From Nocardioides pini (GTDB taxonomy: Bacteria > Actinomycetota > Actinomycetes > Propionibacteriales > Nocardioidaceae), in NCBI RefSeq assembly GCF_026712185.1, contig NZ_JAPPUX010000002.1, positions 1-64,000 of the forward strand: DNA of 64,000 nt. Reading direction: 5' to 3'. The first letter of the stretch is position 1; the number at the start of each line of letters is the position of its first letter. Below are positions 20,939-29,490 of the stretch, one piece after another. The position numbers were made by a program, and so were the translations under genes. A model generated the notes under the pieces. That model was given only the letters and a program-made list of their open reading frames with translations. It did not search any database and was not told where the DNA came from.

Positions 20939-23536
20939 ATGCTGGATCCAGTGCGCCTCGACACGCGGGTCCCGACGGGCGCGGACCCGGACGCGGTCTA
21001 CGATGCCTTCACCGGCTGGGTGGCCGACCAGGGGCTCGACCTCTACCCGCACCAGGACGAGGCCGTGATCGAGCTGCTCGGCGGCAACCACGTCGTGCTG
21101 GCGACGCCCACCGGGTCGGGCAAGTCGATGGTCGCCGTCGGCGCCCACGTCGCGGCGCTCGCCCGCGACGAGGTGAGCTTCTACACCGCTCCGATCAAGG
21201 CGCTCGTCAGCGAGAAGTTCTTCGCCCTCATCGAGGTCTTCGGCGCCGACAACGTCGGCATGCTGACCGGGGACGCCGCGGTCAACCCGGACGCGCCGAT
21301 CATCTGCTGCACCGCGGAGGTGCTGGCCAACATCGCGCTGCGCGAGGGTCGCTCGGCCGACGTCGGGCTCGTGGTGATGGACGAGTTCCACTTCTACGCC
21401 GAGCACGACCGCGGCTGGGCCTGGCAGGTGCCGCTGCTCGAGCTCGTCGACGCCCAGTTCCTGCTGATGTCGGCGACCCTGGGCGACGTGTCCTTCTTCG
21501 TGGAGGACCTCAAGCGGCGCACCGGTCGCGACACCGCCGTCGTCGACGACGCCGAGCGTCCGGTGCCGCTGAGCTTCCGGTGGTCGATGGAGCCGCTCGA
21601 CGACACGCTCGAGGAGCTGGTCGCGACCGGCCAGGACCCCGTGTACGTCGTCCACTTCACGCAGGCCGCGGCGGTCGAGCACGCCACCAACCTCCTGCGG
21701 CACCCGCCGAAGAAGGTCGACAAGGAGGCGATCGCGGAGCGGATCGGGGCCTTCCGGTTCGGCGCCGGGTTCGGCAAGACCCTGTCGCGGCTGGTCCGCA
21801 GCGGCATCGGCGTCCACCACGCCGGGATGCTGCCGAAGTACCGCCGGCTCGTGGAGACGCTCGCGCAGGCCGGGTTGCTGCGCGTGATCTGCGGCACCGA
21901 CACCCTGGGGGTCGGCATCAACGTGCCGATCCGGACCGTGCTCTTCACGGGCCTCGCCAAGTTCGACGGCAACCGGCAACGGGTGCTCCGGACCCGGGAG
22001 TTCCAGCAGATCGCCGGGCGGGCGGGTCGCGCCGGCTACGACACGGCCGGCTACGTCGTCGTACAGGCTCCCGAGCACGTCATCGAGAACGAGCAGGCGA
22101 AGGCCAAGGCGGCCGCGCGGGTGGCGGCCGGCAAGAAGAAGTCCAAGGCGCAGCTCAAGAAGGCGCCGGAGGGCACGGTCGTGTGGACCGAGCAGACCTT
22201 CGACAAGCTCGTCGCCGGCGTGCCGGAGCGGCTGACCAGCCGGATGAAGATCGACAACTCGATGCTCATCAACGTCCTCACTCGCGAGGAGGACGCGTTC
22301 GCCGTGGTGCGGCGCCTCGTGACGGACAACCACGAGGAGCGGCGCGGGCAGCTGCGCCTGGCGCGGAGGGCGCTGCGTCTGTCGCGCTCGCTGGTGCGCA
22401 CGGGCATCGTCACGCGGCTGCCGGAGGTCGACGACCTCGGTCGGCGCTACGTGCTCAGCGTCGACGTGCCCGACGACTTCGCGCTTAACCAGCCGCTCGC
22501 GCACTTCGCGCTCGCCGCCTTCGACGTGCTCGACCCCGAGTCGGAGACCTACGGCCTCGACGTGGTCTCGGTCGTCGAGGCCGTCCTCGAGGCGCCGCGC
22601 CAGATCTTGATGGCGCAGCAGCACGCCGCCCGCGGCGTGGCGATCGGCGAGATGAAGGCCGACGGCATCGAGTACGACGAGCGGATGGCGCTGCTCGAGG
22701 AGATCACCTGGCCGCAACCGCTGCGCGAGCTCCTCGAGGCCCTCTACGAGACCTACCGGCAGACGCACCCCTGGCTCCACGACGACGCGCTCGGCCCGAA
22801 GTCGGTGGTGCGGGAGATGTGGGAGCAGGGGATGGGGTTCACCGACTTCGTCAGCCGCTACCAGCTGGCCCGCTCCGAGGGGCTGGTCCTGCGCTACCTC
22901 ACCGACGCCTACCGCACTCTGCGCCAGACCGTGCCCGAGACGCACCGTGCGCCCGAGGTGGAGGACGTCATCGAGTGGCTGGGGGAGACCGTCCGCCAGA
23001 CCGACTCCTCGCTGCTCGACGAGTGGGAGGCGCTGTCGGACCCCGACCACGCGTCCTCCGCGGTCGCCCACCACGAGCCGCCGCCCCCGCCGCGCCCGCT
23101 GTCGAAGCAGGAGCGGCCGTTCCGGGTGATGGTCCGCAACGCCATGTGGGCGCGGGTGGACGCCGTCTCGCGCGACGACCTCGACGGCCTCGTACGGCTC
23201 GAGCGCGCCGCGGCCGACCGGACCGACCCGCCGCGGCAGGTCGTCGTCGGCCGGTCCGTGTGGGACGCGGCGCTCGAGGACTACTACGCCGAGCACGACC
23301 GCGTCCTCACCGACGGCGACGCTCGCGGTCCGGACCTGCTGGTCGTGGGGGAGGAGCGGACGGGGGAGCCCGTCGGCGCCGAGGAGGGCACGACCGCCCG
23401 CCTGCGCGACGTACGCCAGACGATCCACGACCCCGAGGGCCACCACGACTGGGTCATCGACGCCGTCGTCGACTGCGACGCGACCGACAGCGCCGGCGAG
23501 CTGGTGGTCGCGACCGTCGCCATGCGGCGGCTCTGA
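20939..23536 (+). CDS. DEAD/DEAH-box helicase with DUF3516 domain
   Basis: The 865-aa SF2 helicase has Walker A TPTGSGKS (56-63), TAPIKALVSEKF, motif II as DEFH (VVMDEFHFY), MSATLGD, and the conserved C-terminal helicase block FQQIAGRAGRAGYDT. The long C-terminal part corresponds to DUF3516, common in actinobacteria. The Ski2-like layout suggests RNA unwinding, but the substrate has not been shown here. No strong ribosome site precedes the ATG at 20939. A weak -10-like TTGGAT lies six bases upstream. Confidence 0.9.
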   Translation: MLDPVRLDTRVPTGADPDAVYDAFTGWVADQGLDLYPHQDEAVIELLGGNHVVLATPTGSGKSMVAVGAHVAALARDEVSFYTAPIKALVSEKFFALIEVFGADNVGMLTGDAAVNPDAPIICCTAEVLANIALREGRSADVGLVVMDEFHFYAEHDRGWAWQVPLLELVDAQFLLMSATLGDVSFFVEDLKRRTGRDTAVVDDAERPVPLSFRWSMEPLDDTLEELVATGQDPVYVVHFTQAAAVEHATNLLRHPPKKVDKEAIAERIGAFRFGAGFGKTLSRLVRSGIGVHHAGMLPKYRRLVETLAQAGLLRVICGTDTLGVGINVPIRTVLFTGLAKFDGNRQRVLRTREFQQIAGRAGRAGYDTAGYVVVQAPEHVIENEQAKAKAAARVAAGKKKSKAQLKKAPEGTVVWTEQTFDKLVAGVPERLTSRMKIDNSMLINVLTREEDAFAVVRRLVTDNHEERRGQLRLARRALRLSRSLVRTGIVTRLPEVDDLGRRYVLSVDVPDDFALNQPLAHFALAAFDVLDPESETYGLDVVSVVEAVLEAPRQILMAQQHAARGVAIGEMKADGIEYDERMALLEEITWPQPLRELLEALYETYRQTHPWLHDDALGPKSVVREMWEQGMGFTDFVSRYQLARSEGLVLRYLTDAYRTLRQTVPETHRAPEVEDVIEWLGETVRQTDSSLLDEWEALSDPDHASSAVAHHEPPPPPRPLSKQERPFRVMVRNAMWARVDAVSRDDLDGLVRLERAAADRTDPPRQVVVGRSVWDAALEDYYAEHDRVLTDGDARGPDLLVVGEERTGEPVGAEEGTTARLRDVRQTIHDPEGHHDWVIDAVVDCDATDSAGELVVATVAMRRL

Positions 23537-23566
23537 GGCCGGTGGCGGTTCATCGTGTCCGGTGAG

Positions 23567-23619
23567 GGTGGCGGCACACGACATCCTTCTGCGGCGGCGT
23601 GATGTCGTACGCCGCCACC
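23567..23619. terminator. Strong hairpin after the helicase gene
   Basis: Arms of 19 bp (23567-23585 and 23601-23619) match except for two positions, around a 15-base loop. The hairpin lies 30 bases after the helicase stop and probably ends its transcript. The rest of the 284-bp gap to parA is GC-rich, with several GCCCGACCACGTGCCCGG-like direct repeats around 23625-23680 and no visible gene. Confidence 0.6.
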
Positions 23620-23820
23620 TTCGCGCCCGACCACGTGCCCGGCCACGCGCCCGGCCTCGTGCCCGACCAGGTGGGCGACCGCGTAGAGTCCCGCGCGGTG
23701 CGCGAGCGGACTCGTCCGAACTCGTCTGCGGACTGTCGACGTGTCGACAAAGTCCGAGGTGCCCGGCGTGGTCCAATCGGGGTCCAGGCCGATGCACGAC
23801 GGATGTGACGAGGAGCAGAC

Positions 23821-24852
23821 ATGAGCGGTGCGGGATTCCCCGGTCAGGGCACGGGCAGCAGCGCCCCCGAGATGCCGCCGCTCGTCCGGCCACCGCACCC
23901 GCAGACCCCCCAGCCAGGCCCCACCCCGCGAGACGAGCAGACCGTGACCCAGCCGATCCCCTTCGAGCGTCCGATCGAGACGCGTGCCGCGACCACCCTC
24001 GAGGCCGAGAAGCCCCTCGGGCCGACCGGGCGTCCGATGCCGGTGTTCCCCGAGCCCCCGGCGGTCACCGAGCACGGCGGTGCCCGCGTCGTCTCGATGT
24101 GCAACCAGAAGGGCGGGGTCGGCAAGACGACGACCACGATCAACCTCGGCGCCTCGCTCGCCGAGTTCGGGCGCAGGGTGCTGCTCGTCGACTTCGACCC
24201 GCAGGGCTCGCTGTCCGTCGGCCTGGGGCTGAACCCGCACGAGATGGACCTGACCATCTACAACCTGCTGATGGACCGCGAGACCACGCTCGACGAGGTC
24301 GTGGTCCCGTCCGGCATCGAGGGCATGGACCTGCTGCCCTCCAACATCGACCTGTCGGCCGCCGAGGTCCAGCTGGTGCACGAGGTGGCGCGCGAGCAGA
24401 CGCTGCAGCGGGTGCTGGCCCCGGCGCTCGAGCACTACGACGTCATCCTCATCGACTGCCAGCCCTCGCTCGGCCTCCTGACCGTCAACGCCTTGACCGC
24501 CTCCGACGGCGTCATCGTCCCGCTGGAGTGCGAGTACTTCGCGCTGCGCGGCGTGGCGCTGCTCAAGACGACGATCGACAAGGTGCGCGAGCGGCTCAAC
24601 CCCAAGCTCGAGATCGACGGCGTGCTCGGCACGATGTTTGACGGCCGCACGCTCCACAGCCGCGAGGTCATGGAGCGCCTGGTGTCCGCGTGGGGCGACA
24701 AGGTCTTCCACACCGTCATCCGCCGCACCGTGAAGTTCTCCGACGCCACGGTCGCCGGCGAGCCGATCACGTCCTACGCCTCGTCGTCGACCGGCGCCGA
24801 CGCCTACCGCCAGCTGGCCAAGGAGGTGGTGACCCGGTGGCCCGCCGAGTGA
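23821..24852 (+). CDS. ParA-family ATPase (segregation operon)
   Basis: The 343-aa protein is a Walker-type ParA/Soj ATPase with the deviant Walker A KGGVGKTT (97-104), VLLVDFDPQGSLS, and YDVILIDCQPSLGLL. An N-terminal proline-rich tail of about 85 residues is disordered and specific to the actinobacterial Rv1708-like subgroup. It heads an overlapping operon with a small DNA-binding-like protein and ScpA/ScpB, pointing to a role in chromosome organisation distinct from the oriC-linked ParAB. GAGGAG precedes the ATG. Confidence 0.92.
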   Translation: MSGAGFPGQGTGSSAPEMPPLVRPPHPQTPQPGPTPRDEQTVTQPIPFERPIETRAATTLEAEKPLGPTGRPMPVFPEPPAVTEHGGARVVSMCNQKGGVGKTTTTINLGASLAEFGRRVLLVDFDPQGSLSVGLGLNPHEMDLTIYNLLMDRETTLDEVVVPSGIEGMDLLPSNIDLSAAEVQLVHEVAREQTLQRVLAPALEHYDVILIDCQPSLGLLTVNALTASDGVIVPLECEYFALRGVALLKTTIDKVRERLNPKLEIDGVLGTMFDGRTLHSREVMERLVSAWGDKVFHTVIRRTVKFSDATVAGEPITSYASSSTGADAYRQLAKEVVTRWPAE

Positions 24853-25196
24853 GCATGCCGGCCGCGGACGACCTGTTCCGGCCGACCTCCGACGCCGCGT
24901 CCGCGCAGCCCGCGCCCGAGCCGCGCCAGCGCCGCGTGCGGGCCGTGGCCGACGATGCCGAGCCGGCCGGGCCCCGCAAGCCCAGCGGCCGGGTGCGGCA
25001 CGACGAGAAGATGACGGTCTACGTCACCTCCGACGAGCTCCTCGACATCGAGCACGCCCGCCTGACGCTCCGGCGCGAGCACGGCCTCGCCGTCGACCGG
25101 GGTCGCCTGGTCCGCGAGGCGCTCGCGCTCGTGCTCGCCGACCTCGAGGCCCAGGGCGCCGACAGCGCGCTGGTGCAGCGGCTGCTCGACGAGTGA
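24849..25196 (+). CDS. Small protein with ribbon-helix-helix-like segment, ParA neighbour
   Basis: The 115-aa product has a disordered N-terminal half and a C-terminal segment (KMTVYVTSDELLDIEHARLT, then LAVDRGRLVREALALVLADL) whose strand-helix-helix pattern resembles ribbon-helix-helix DNA-binding proteins. The GTG overlaps the parA stop and the stop overlaps the scpA start, so it is translated with both. It may be the DNA-binding partner of the ParA-like ATPase; this is an inference from fold pattern and context. Confidence 0.65.
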   Translation: MSMPAADDLFRPTSDAASAQPAPEPRQRRVRAVADDAEPAGPRKPSGRVRHDEKMTVYVTSDELLDIEHARLTLRREHGLAVDRGRLVREALALVLADLEAQGADSALVQRLLDE

Positions 25197-26095
25197 GCAG
25201 CCGCTCCGCTGCCCCGGACCCATCGGCCGGTGCCGCGCTCGAGCCGGGCAGCGAGGCCCCGGCGTTCGCCGTACGCCTGGACAACTTCGAGGGCCCCTTC
25301 GACCTCCTGCTGGGCCTGATCGCCAAGCACAAGCTCGACATCACCGAGGTCGCCCTCTCGCAGGTCACCGACGAGTTCATCGCCCACGTGAAGAACCTGG
25401 GCGACGCCTGGGACCTCGAGCAGACCACGTCGTTCCTGGTCGTCGCGGCGACCCTGCTCGACCTCAAGGCGGCCCGGCTGCTGCCGCAGGGCGACGTCGA
25501 GGACGAGGAGGACCTCGCGCTGCTCGAGGCGCGCGACCTGCTCTTCGCGCGGCTCATGCAGTACCGCGCGTTCAAGCAGGTGGCCTCGGTGCTCGACGAG
25601 CGGCTGGCCGCGGAGTCGCTGCGGCACGCGCGCGCGGTCGGGCTGGAGGAGCGGTTCGCCACCCTGCTGCCCGAGGTGCTGATCGGCATCGGGCTGGACG
25701 ATTTCGCCCGGCTGGCGGCGAGGGCCATGGAGCCGAAGCCGGTGCTCGAGGTGTCGCTGCAGCACATCCACGCCGCCAAGGTGAGCGTGCGCGAGCAGGC
25801 CCACCTCGTCGTCGACCGGCTCCGTCGCAGCGGCACGATGACGTTCCGCGCGCTGTGCGGCGACTCCCCGGACCGGCTGACGACGGTGGCTCGCTTCCTC
25901 TCGCTGCTGGAGCTGTTCCGCGAGGGGGCGGTGTCGTTCGACCAGGTCACCCCGCTCGGGGAGCTCACCGTGCGCTGGACCGGCGCGGAGGACGGCGAGG
26001 TGGACATCCACGACGAGTTCGACGGCGCCCCGCCGGCGGACGATGATGCAGACATGCCGTCGGCAGCCGCCGACGAGCCCGAGGAGGACGAGTGA
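25193..26095 (+). CDS. scpA: Segregation and condensation protein A
   Basis: ScpA is the kleisin that bridges the SMC heads in bacterial condensin. The 300-aa protein contains the N-terminal kleisin signature FAVRLDNFEGPFDLLLGLI and KHKLDITEVALSQVTDEF, followed by the LLDLKAARLLP helix and a C-terminal winged helix (VARFLSLLELFREGAV). It overlaps both neighbours by four bases. An acidic tail ends the protein. Confidence 0.95.
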   Translation: MSSRSAAPDPSAGAALEPGSEAPAFAVRLDNFEGPFDLLLGLIAKHKLDITEVALSQVTDEFIAHVKNLGDAWDLEQTTSFLVVAATLLDLKAARLLPQGDVEDEEDLALLEARDLLFARLMQYRAFKQVASVLDERLAAESLRHARAVGLEERFATLLPEVLIGIGLDDFARLAARAMEPKPVLEVSLQHIHAAKVSVREQAHLVVDRLRRSGTMTFRALCGDSPDRLTTVARFLSLLELFREGAVSFDQVTPLGELTVRWTGAEDGEVDIHDEFDGAPPADDDADMPSAAADEPEEDE

Positions 26096-26922
26096 GCGAG
26101 CAGCCCGACAGCGCCCAGCCGGCCCCGGGTCCCGTCGAGGACGCCGGCACCGGGAGCGACACGCTCGACGTGCCGGTCGCGGAGCTGCGCCCGGCGCTCG
26201 AGGCCATCTTGATGGTCTCCGACGAGCCCCTGGGCACGGTGCGCCTGGCCTCGGTGGTGGGGCACCCGGTCGAGGAGGTCGAGTCCGCGCTCGAGGGCCT
26301 GGCGGCCGAGTACGCCGACCAGGGCCGCGGCTTCGAGCTGCGCTCGGTCGCCGGCGGGTGGCGGTTCTACTCACGCCCCGAGCTCGCAGGCGTCGTCGAG
26401 TCGTTCGTGCTGGAGGGCCAGCAGGCGCGCCTGACCCAGGCTGCCCTGGAGACCCTGTCGGTGGTCGCCTACAAGCAGCCCGTGTCGCGGGCACGGGTCT
26501 CGGCCATCCGCGGCGTCAACGTCGACGGCGTCATGCGCACGCTCCTGACGCGCGGGCTGGTCGAGGAGGCGGGCCAGGACGAGCAGAGCGGCGCCAACCT
26601 CTACCGCACCACCACCTACTTCCTCGAGCGCATCGGCATCACCTCGCTGGACGAGCTCCCCGAGCTCGCGCCCTACCTGCCCGACATGGACGACCTCGAG
26701 GACGAGCTGGCGAGCGTCGCCGGCCTCGACGCCCCCGCTGACCCCGAACCCCCGACCGAGCCCCCGACCGAGCCCCCGGCCGAGCCGGCCGAACGGCCCG
26801 CTGACGAGCCCGCGCCCGTCGACGTACCGCCCGCCCCCCAGCCCCGACCCGAGCCCCAGCGGCACGCCTCGCCGCACAGCGGCGACGGCACCGAGCCGGA
26901 CGGCGGGACCGAGATCGCATGA
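26092..26922 (+). CDS. scpB: Segregation and condensation protein B
   Basis: ScpB dimers bind ScpA in the SMC complex. The 276-aa protein has two winged-helix domains (LRPALEAILMVSDEPL and LTQAALETLSVVAYKQPVSR, with IRGVNVDGVMRTLLTRGLV). A proline/glutamate-rich tail of about 75 residues (PTEPPTEPPAEPAE repeats) is appended, longer than in most homologues. The start overlaps the scpA stop. Confidence 0.94.
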   Translation: MSEQPDSAQPAPGPVEDAGTGSDTLDVPVAELRPALEAILMVSDEPLGTVRLASVVGHPVEEVESALEGLAAEYADQGRGFELRSVAGGWRFYSRPELAGVVESFVLEGQQARLTQAALETLSVVAYKQPVSRARVSAIRGVNVDGVMRTLLTRGLVEEAGQDEQSGANLYRTTTYFLERIGITSLDELPELAPYLPDMDDLEDELASVAGLDAPADPEPPTEPPTEPPAEPAERPADEPAPVDVPPAPQPRPEPQRHASPHSGDGTEPDGGTEIA

Positions 26923-26929
26923 GGACCGC

Positions 26930-27733
26930 ATGAAGCCGCACGACGCCCCCGACAACGACCAGCCCGCCTCGCAGCGTCCCGACACCGACGAGGACGGCCT
27001 GATCCGTCTCCAGAAGCTGCTCGCCCAGTCGGGTGTCGCCAGTCGTCGCAAGTGCGAGGAGCTCATGCTCGACGGCCTCGTCGAGGTCGACGGCGAGGTC
27101 GTCACCCGGCTCGGCACCAAGGTCGACCCGCGAGCCGCCGTGATCCGGGTCGAGGGCAAGCGGCTCCCGCCGATCAGCGACAAGGTCTACCTCGTGCTCA
27201 ACAAGCCGCGCGGCGTCGTCTCGACGATGTCCGACCCCGAGGGCCGGCGCACGATCGGCGACCTGGTCGCCGAGCGGCCCGAGCGGCTCTTCCACGTCGG
27301 CCGGCTCGACACCGACACCGAGGGACTGATCATCCTCACCAACGACGGCGACTTCGCCCAGCACCTCGCCCACCCCTCCCACGAGGTCGACAAGACCTAT
27401 GTCGCGGAGGTCGACGGCGAGGTGCACGTCCGCACGGTCCGCGAGCTGCTCGCCGGCGTGACGCTCGAGGACGGCCCGGTCACGGTCACCCACGCCCGGG
27501 TGCTCGGCGGCGACCCGCGACGCGAGGGCAGCAAGCGCTCGATCGTCGAGCTCACCATCCACGAGGGCCGCAACCGCATCGTGCGGCGCCTGCTGGCGCA
27601 CGTCGGCCACCCGGTCCGGCGGCTCACCCGCACCCAGATCGGGCCGGTCACCCTCGCGCGCCTGCGGTCGGGGGAGATGCGCGAGCTGACGGTCGCCGAG
27701 CTGGGTGAGCTGATGGACAGCGCCCGGCTCTGA
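26930..27733 (+). CDS. rluB: rRNA pseudouridine synthase (RluB/RsuA family)
   Basis: This enzyme converts a uridine in rRNA to pseudouridine. The 267-aa protein has an N-terminal S4 domain (about 25-85, RLQKLLAQSGVASRRKCEELM) and the catalytic motif GRLDTDTEGLIILTNDG with Asp127, then RNRIVRRLLAHVGHPVRRL. Placement after scpB matches Rv1711 and Bacillus rluB. It starts seven bases after scpB. Confidence 0.92.
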   Translation: MKPHDAPDNDQPASQRPDTDEDGLIRLQKLLAQSGVASRRKCEELMLDGLVEVDGEVVTRLGTKVDPRAAVIRVEGKRLPPISDKVYLVLNKPRGVVSTMSDPEGRRTIGDLVAERPERLFHVGRLDTDTEGLIILTNDGDFAQHLAHPSHEVDKTYVAEVDGEVHVRTVRELLAGVTLEDGPVTVTHARVLGGDPRREGSKRSIVELTIHEGRNRIVRRLLAHVGHPVRRLTRTQIGPVTLARLRSGEMRELTVAELGELMDSARL

Positions 27734-27769
27734 GCACTGCGCCCGCAACCGCGGCGGCGGTTTCCGGCG

Positions 27770-27775
27770 TACGGT
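27770..27775 (+). promoter_or_regulatory. -10 box of the AraC-type gene (leaderless)
   Basis: TACGGT ends six bases before the ATG at 27782 and no ribosome-binding site is visible, consistent with a leaderless transcript. Confidence 0.5.
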
Positions 27776-27781
27776 GACGGC

Positions 27782-28597
27782 ATGGCCGCCGTGCACCCCG
27801 CGCTGGCGCCCTACGTCCGCTCGGTCGTGGCCTACGACGTCGCGTTCGCCGGACCGGGCGTCCACATCGGGATGCCGTCGACCGGCCTGACCTTCGTGCT
27901 CCCGCTCGACGAGCCGCTCACCGTGGCGTGGGACGGCGACCCCGCCAGCCGGACCGTCGGCTGGACGTCGGTCTCGGGCCTCCACACCACCGCCGCGGCC
28001 GTGCACCACGGTGACCACCAGCGGGGCATCCAGCTGAGCCTCACCCCGGCCGGCGCCCGCGCCGTGTGGGGCGTCCCGGCGAGCGCCCTCGCGGGCCGGC
28101 TCGTCGGTCTCGCCGACGTCGCCCCGGTACTCGCCGACCTCCCCGAGCGGCTGGCCGGGGAGGCCTCCTGGGAGGCCCGCCTCGAGGTGCTCCAGCACGC
28201 CCTCCTCGACGCCGTACGCCGTCACGAGGCGCCGTCGCTCCGGCCCGAGGTCGCCCGGGCGATGGCCCTCCTGACGCGGGGCGTGCCCGTGGCAGCGACG
28301 GCCGGCGACGTCGGCTACAGCAGACGACGCCTGGGCACGCTCGTCCACGACGAGGTGGGTGTCACCCCCAAGACCTTCCAGCGGCTCGCACGGTTCTCCC
28401 GGGCGCACGCCCGGCTGCGCCGGGCCGCGCTGGCGGGCGAGGTGTCGGTCGCCACCGTCGCCGCCGAGACCGGGTACGCCGACCAGGCGCACCTCGCCCG
28501 CGAGTGGACCGGTTTCGCCGGGTGCAGCCCCACCGAGTGGCTGCGCCGGGAGTTCCCGATCGTCCAAGCCACGGGGGAGCACCACGGGGCAGCCTGA
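27782..28597 (+). CDS. AraC-family transcriptional regulator
   Basis: The 271-aa protein ends in an AraC/XylS double helix-turn-helix domain (TPKTFQRLARFSRAHARLRRA, VATVAAETGYADQAHLAREW, GCSPTEWLRREF). The N-terminal 170 residues look like a ligand-binding domain of the type seen in DUF6597-like regulators. It lies 40 bases before a VOC-family gene on the same strand, which is the likeliest target or partner. Confidence 0.88.
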   Translation: MAAVHPALAPYVRSVVAYDVAFAGPGVHIGMPSTGLTFVLPLDEPLTVAWDGDPASRTVGWTSVSGLHTTAAAVHHGDHQRGIQLSLTPAGARAVWGVPASALAGRLVGLADVAPVLADLPERLAGEASWEARLEVLQHALLDAVRRHEAPSLRPEVARAMALLTRGVPVAATAGDVGYSRRRLGTLVHDEVGVTPKTFQRLARFSRAHARLRRAALAGEVSVATVAAETGYADQAHLAREWTGFAGCSPTEWLRREFPIVQATGEHHGAA

Positions 28598-28637
28598 GGT
28601 GACGGCCGGACCGACCGGCCGACCGGGGAGGGAACCC

Positions 28638-29057
28638 ATGCTGGACAACGCCGAGAAGGCCGACCAGGTCGACGTCTCCACCACCACGCTGTGGCACACG
28701 TTCTCCGTGCGCGACGCCGACGCGATGTCGGCGTGGCTCGCAGCCATCGGCTTCACCGAGCACGCGACCTACCGCGACGAGCAGGACCCGAGCGTCGTCG
28801 TGCACGCCGAGTGGGCATGGCCGGGCGGCGGCGGGATCATGTTCGGCTCCGAGCGCCCCGGCGGCGTGCTCACCGGCACCGGCCCGGCGGCGGCGTACCT
28901 CGTCACCCCCGACCCCGACGCGGTCTTCGAGGCGGCGGTCGCCGCCGGTGCGACGGTGGTCCAGCCGATGGTCGACCAGGACTACGGCGGCCGTGGCGGC
29001 AGCGTGCAGGACCCGGAGGGCAACCACTGGTCGTTCGGGAGCTACCAGCCGGCGTGA
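28638..29057 (+). CDS. VOC (glyoxalase/bleomycin resistance) family protein
   Basis: The 139-aa protein has the vicinal-oxygen-chelate fold with the paired beta-alpha-beta-beta-beta units (TFSVRDADAMSAWLAAIGFTE in the first, and DPDAVFEAAVAAGATVVQPM with QDPEGNHWSFGSY in the second). Members bind a metal or small ligand; the substrate cannot be told. GGGAGGGAA precedes the ATG at 28638. Proximity to the AraC gene suggests joint regulation. Confidence 0.85.
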   Translation: MLDNAEKADQVDVSTTTLWHTFSVRDADAMSAWLAAIGFTEHATYRDEQDPSVVVHAEWAWPGGGGIMFGSERPGGVLTGTGPAAAYLVTPDPDAVFEAAVAAGATVVQPMVDQDYGGRGGSVQDPEGNHWSFGSYQPA

Positions 29058-29100
29058 CCCGACTGACGAGACCGCGCCCGGTCGGGTCCGCGTGCTGGCC

Positions 29101-29106
29101 TAGGGT
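29101..29106 (+). promoter_or_regulatory. -10 box of aroH (leaderless)
   Basis: TAGGGT ends six bases before the GTG at 29113, placing the likely transcription start at or beside the start codon. Confidence 0.55.
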
Positions 29107-29112
29107 TCTCCC

Positions 29113-29490
29113 GTGGCAGTCAGGGCAGTGCGCGGGGCGACCCAGCTCGAGGAGGACACCCGCGAGCACATGTTGGACCGGGTCGCGGAGCTCGTCACCG
29201 ACGTGATGGAGGCCAACGGCCTCGAGGTCGACGACTTCATCTCGATCATCTTCACCGCGACCAGCGACCTGGTCAGCGAGTTCCCGGCCTACGCCGCCCG
29301 CCAGCTGGGCTTCTCCGACGTGCCGCTGGTCTGCGCGCGCGAGCTGGAGATCGAGGGCTCGATGCCGCGCGTGGTCCGGCTGATGGCGCACGTGGAGACC
29401 GACCTGCCGCGCTCGGAGATCACCCACGCCTACCTGCACGGCGCGGCCAACCTGCGCCGCGACCTCACCCGGACCACCAGCCATGACTGA
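29113..29490 (+). CDS. aroH: Chorismate mutase, AroH type
   Basis: AroH converts chorismate to prephenate at the head of phenylalanine and tyrosine synthesis. The 125-aa protein matches the trimeric AroH fold (VRAVRGATQLEEDT at the start, SEFPAYAARQLGFSDVPLVCARELEIEGSMPRVVRL in the middle; residues quoted in part). It ends in HAYLHGAANLRRDL, the conserved C-terminal region. Its stop overlaps the tyrA ATG by eight bases, so product and next enzyme are made together. Confidence 0.94.
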   Translation: MAVRAVRGATQLEEDTREHMLDRVAELVTDVMEANGLEVDDFISIIFTATSDLVSEFPAYAARQLGFSDVPLVCARELEIEGSMPRVVRLMAHVETDLPRSEITHAYLHGAANLRRDLTRTTSHD

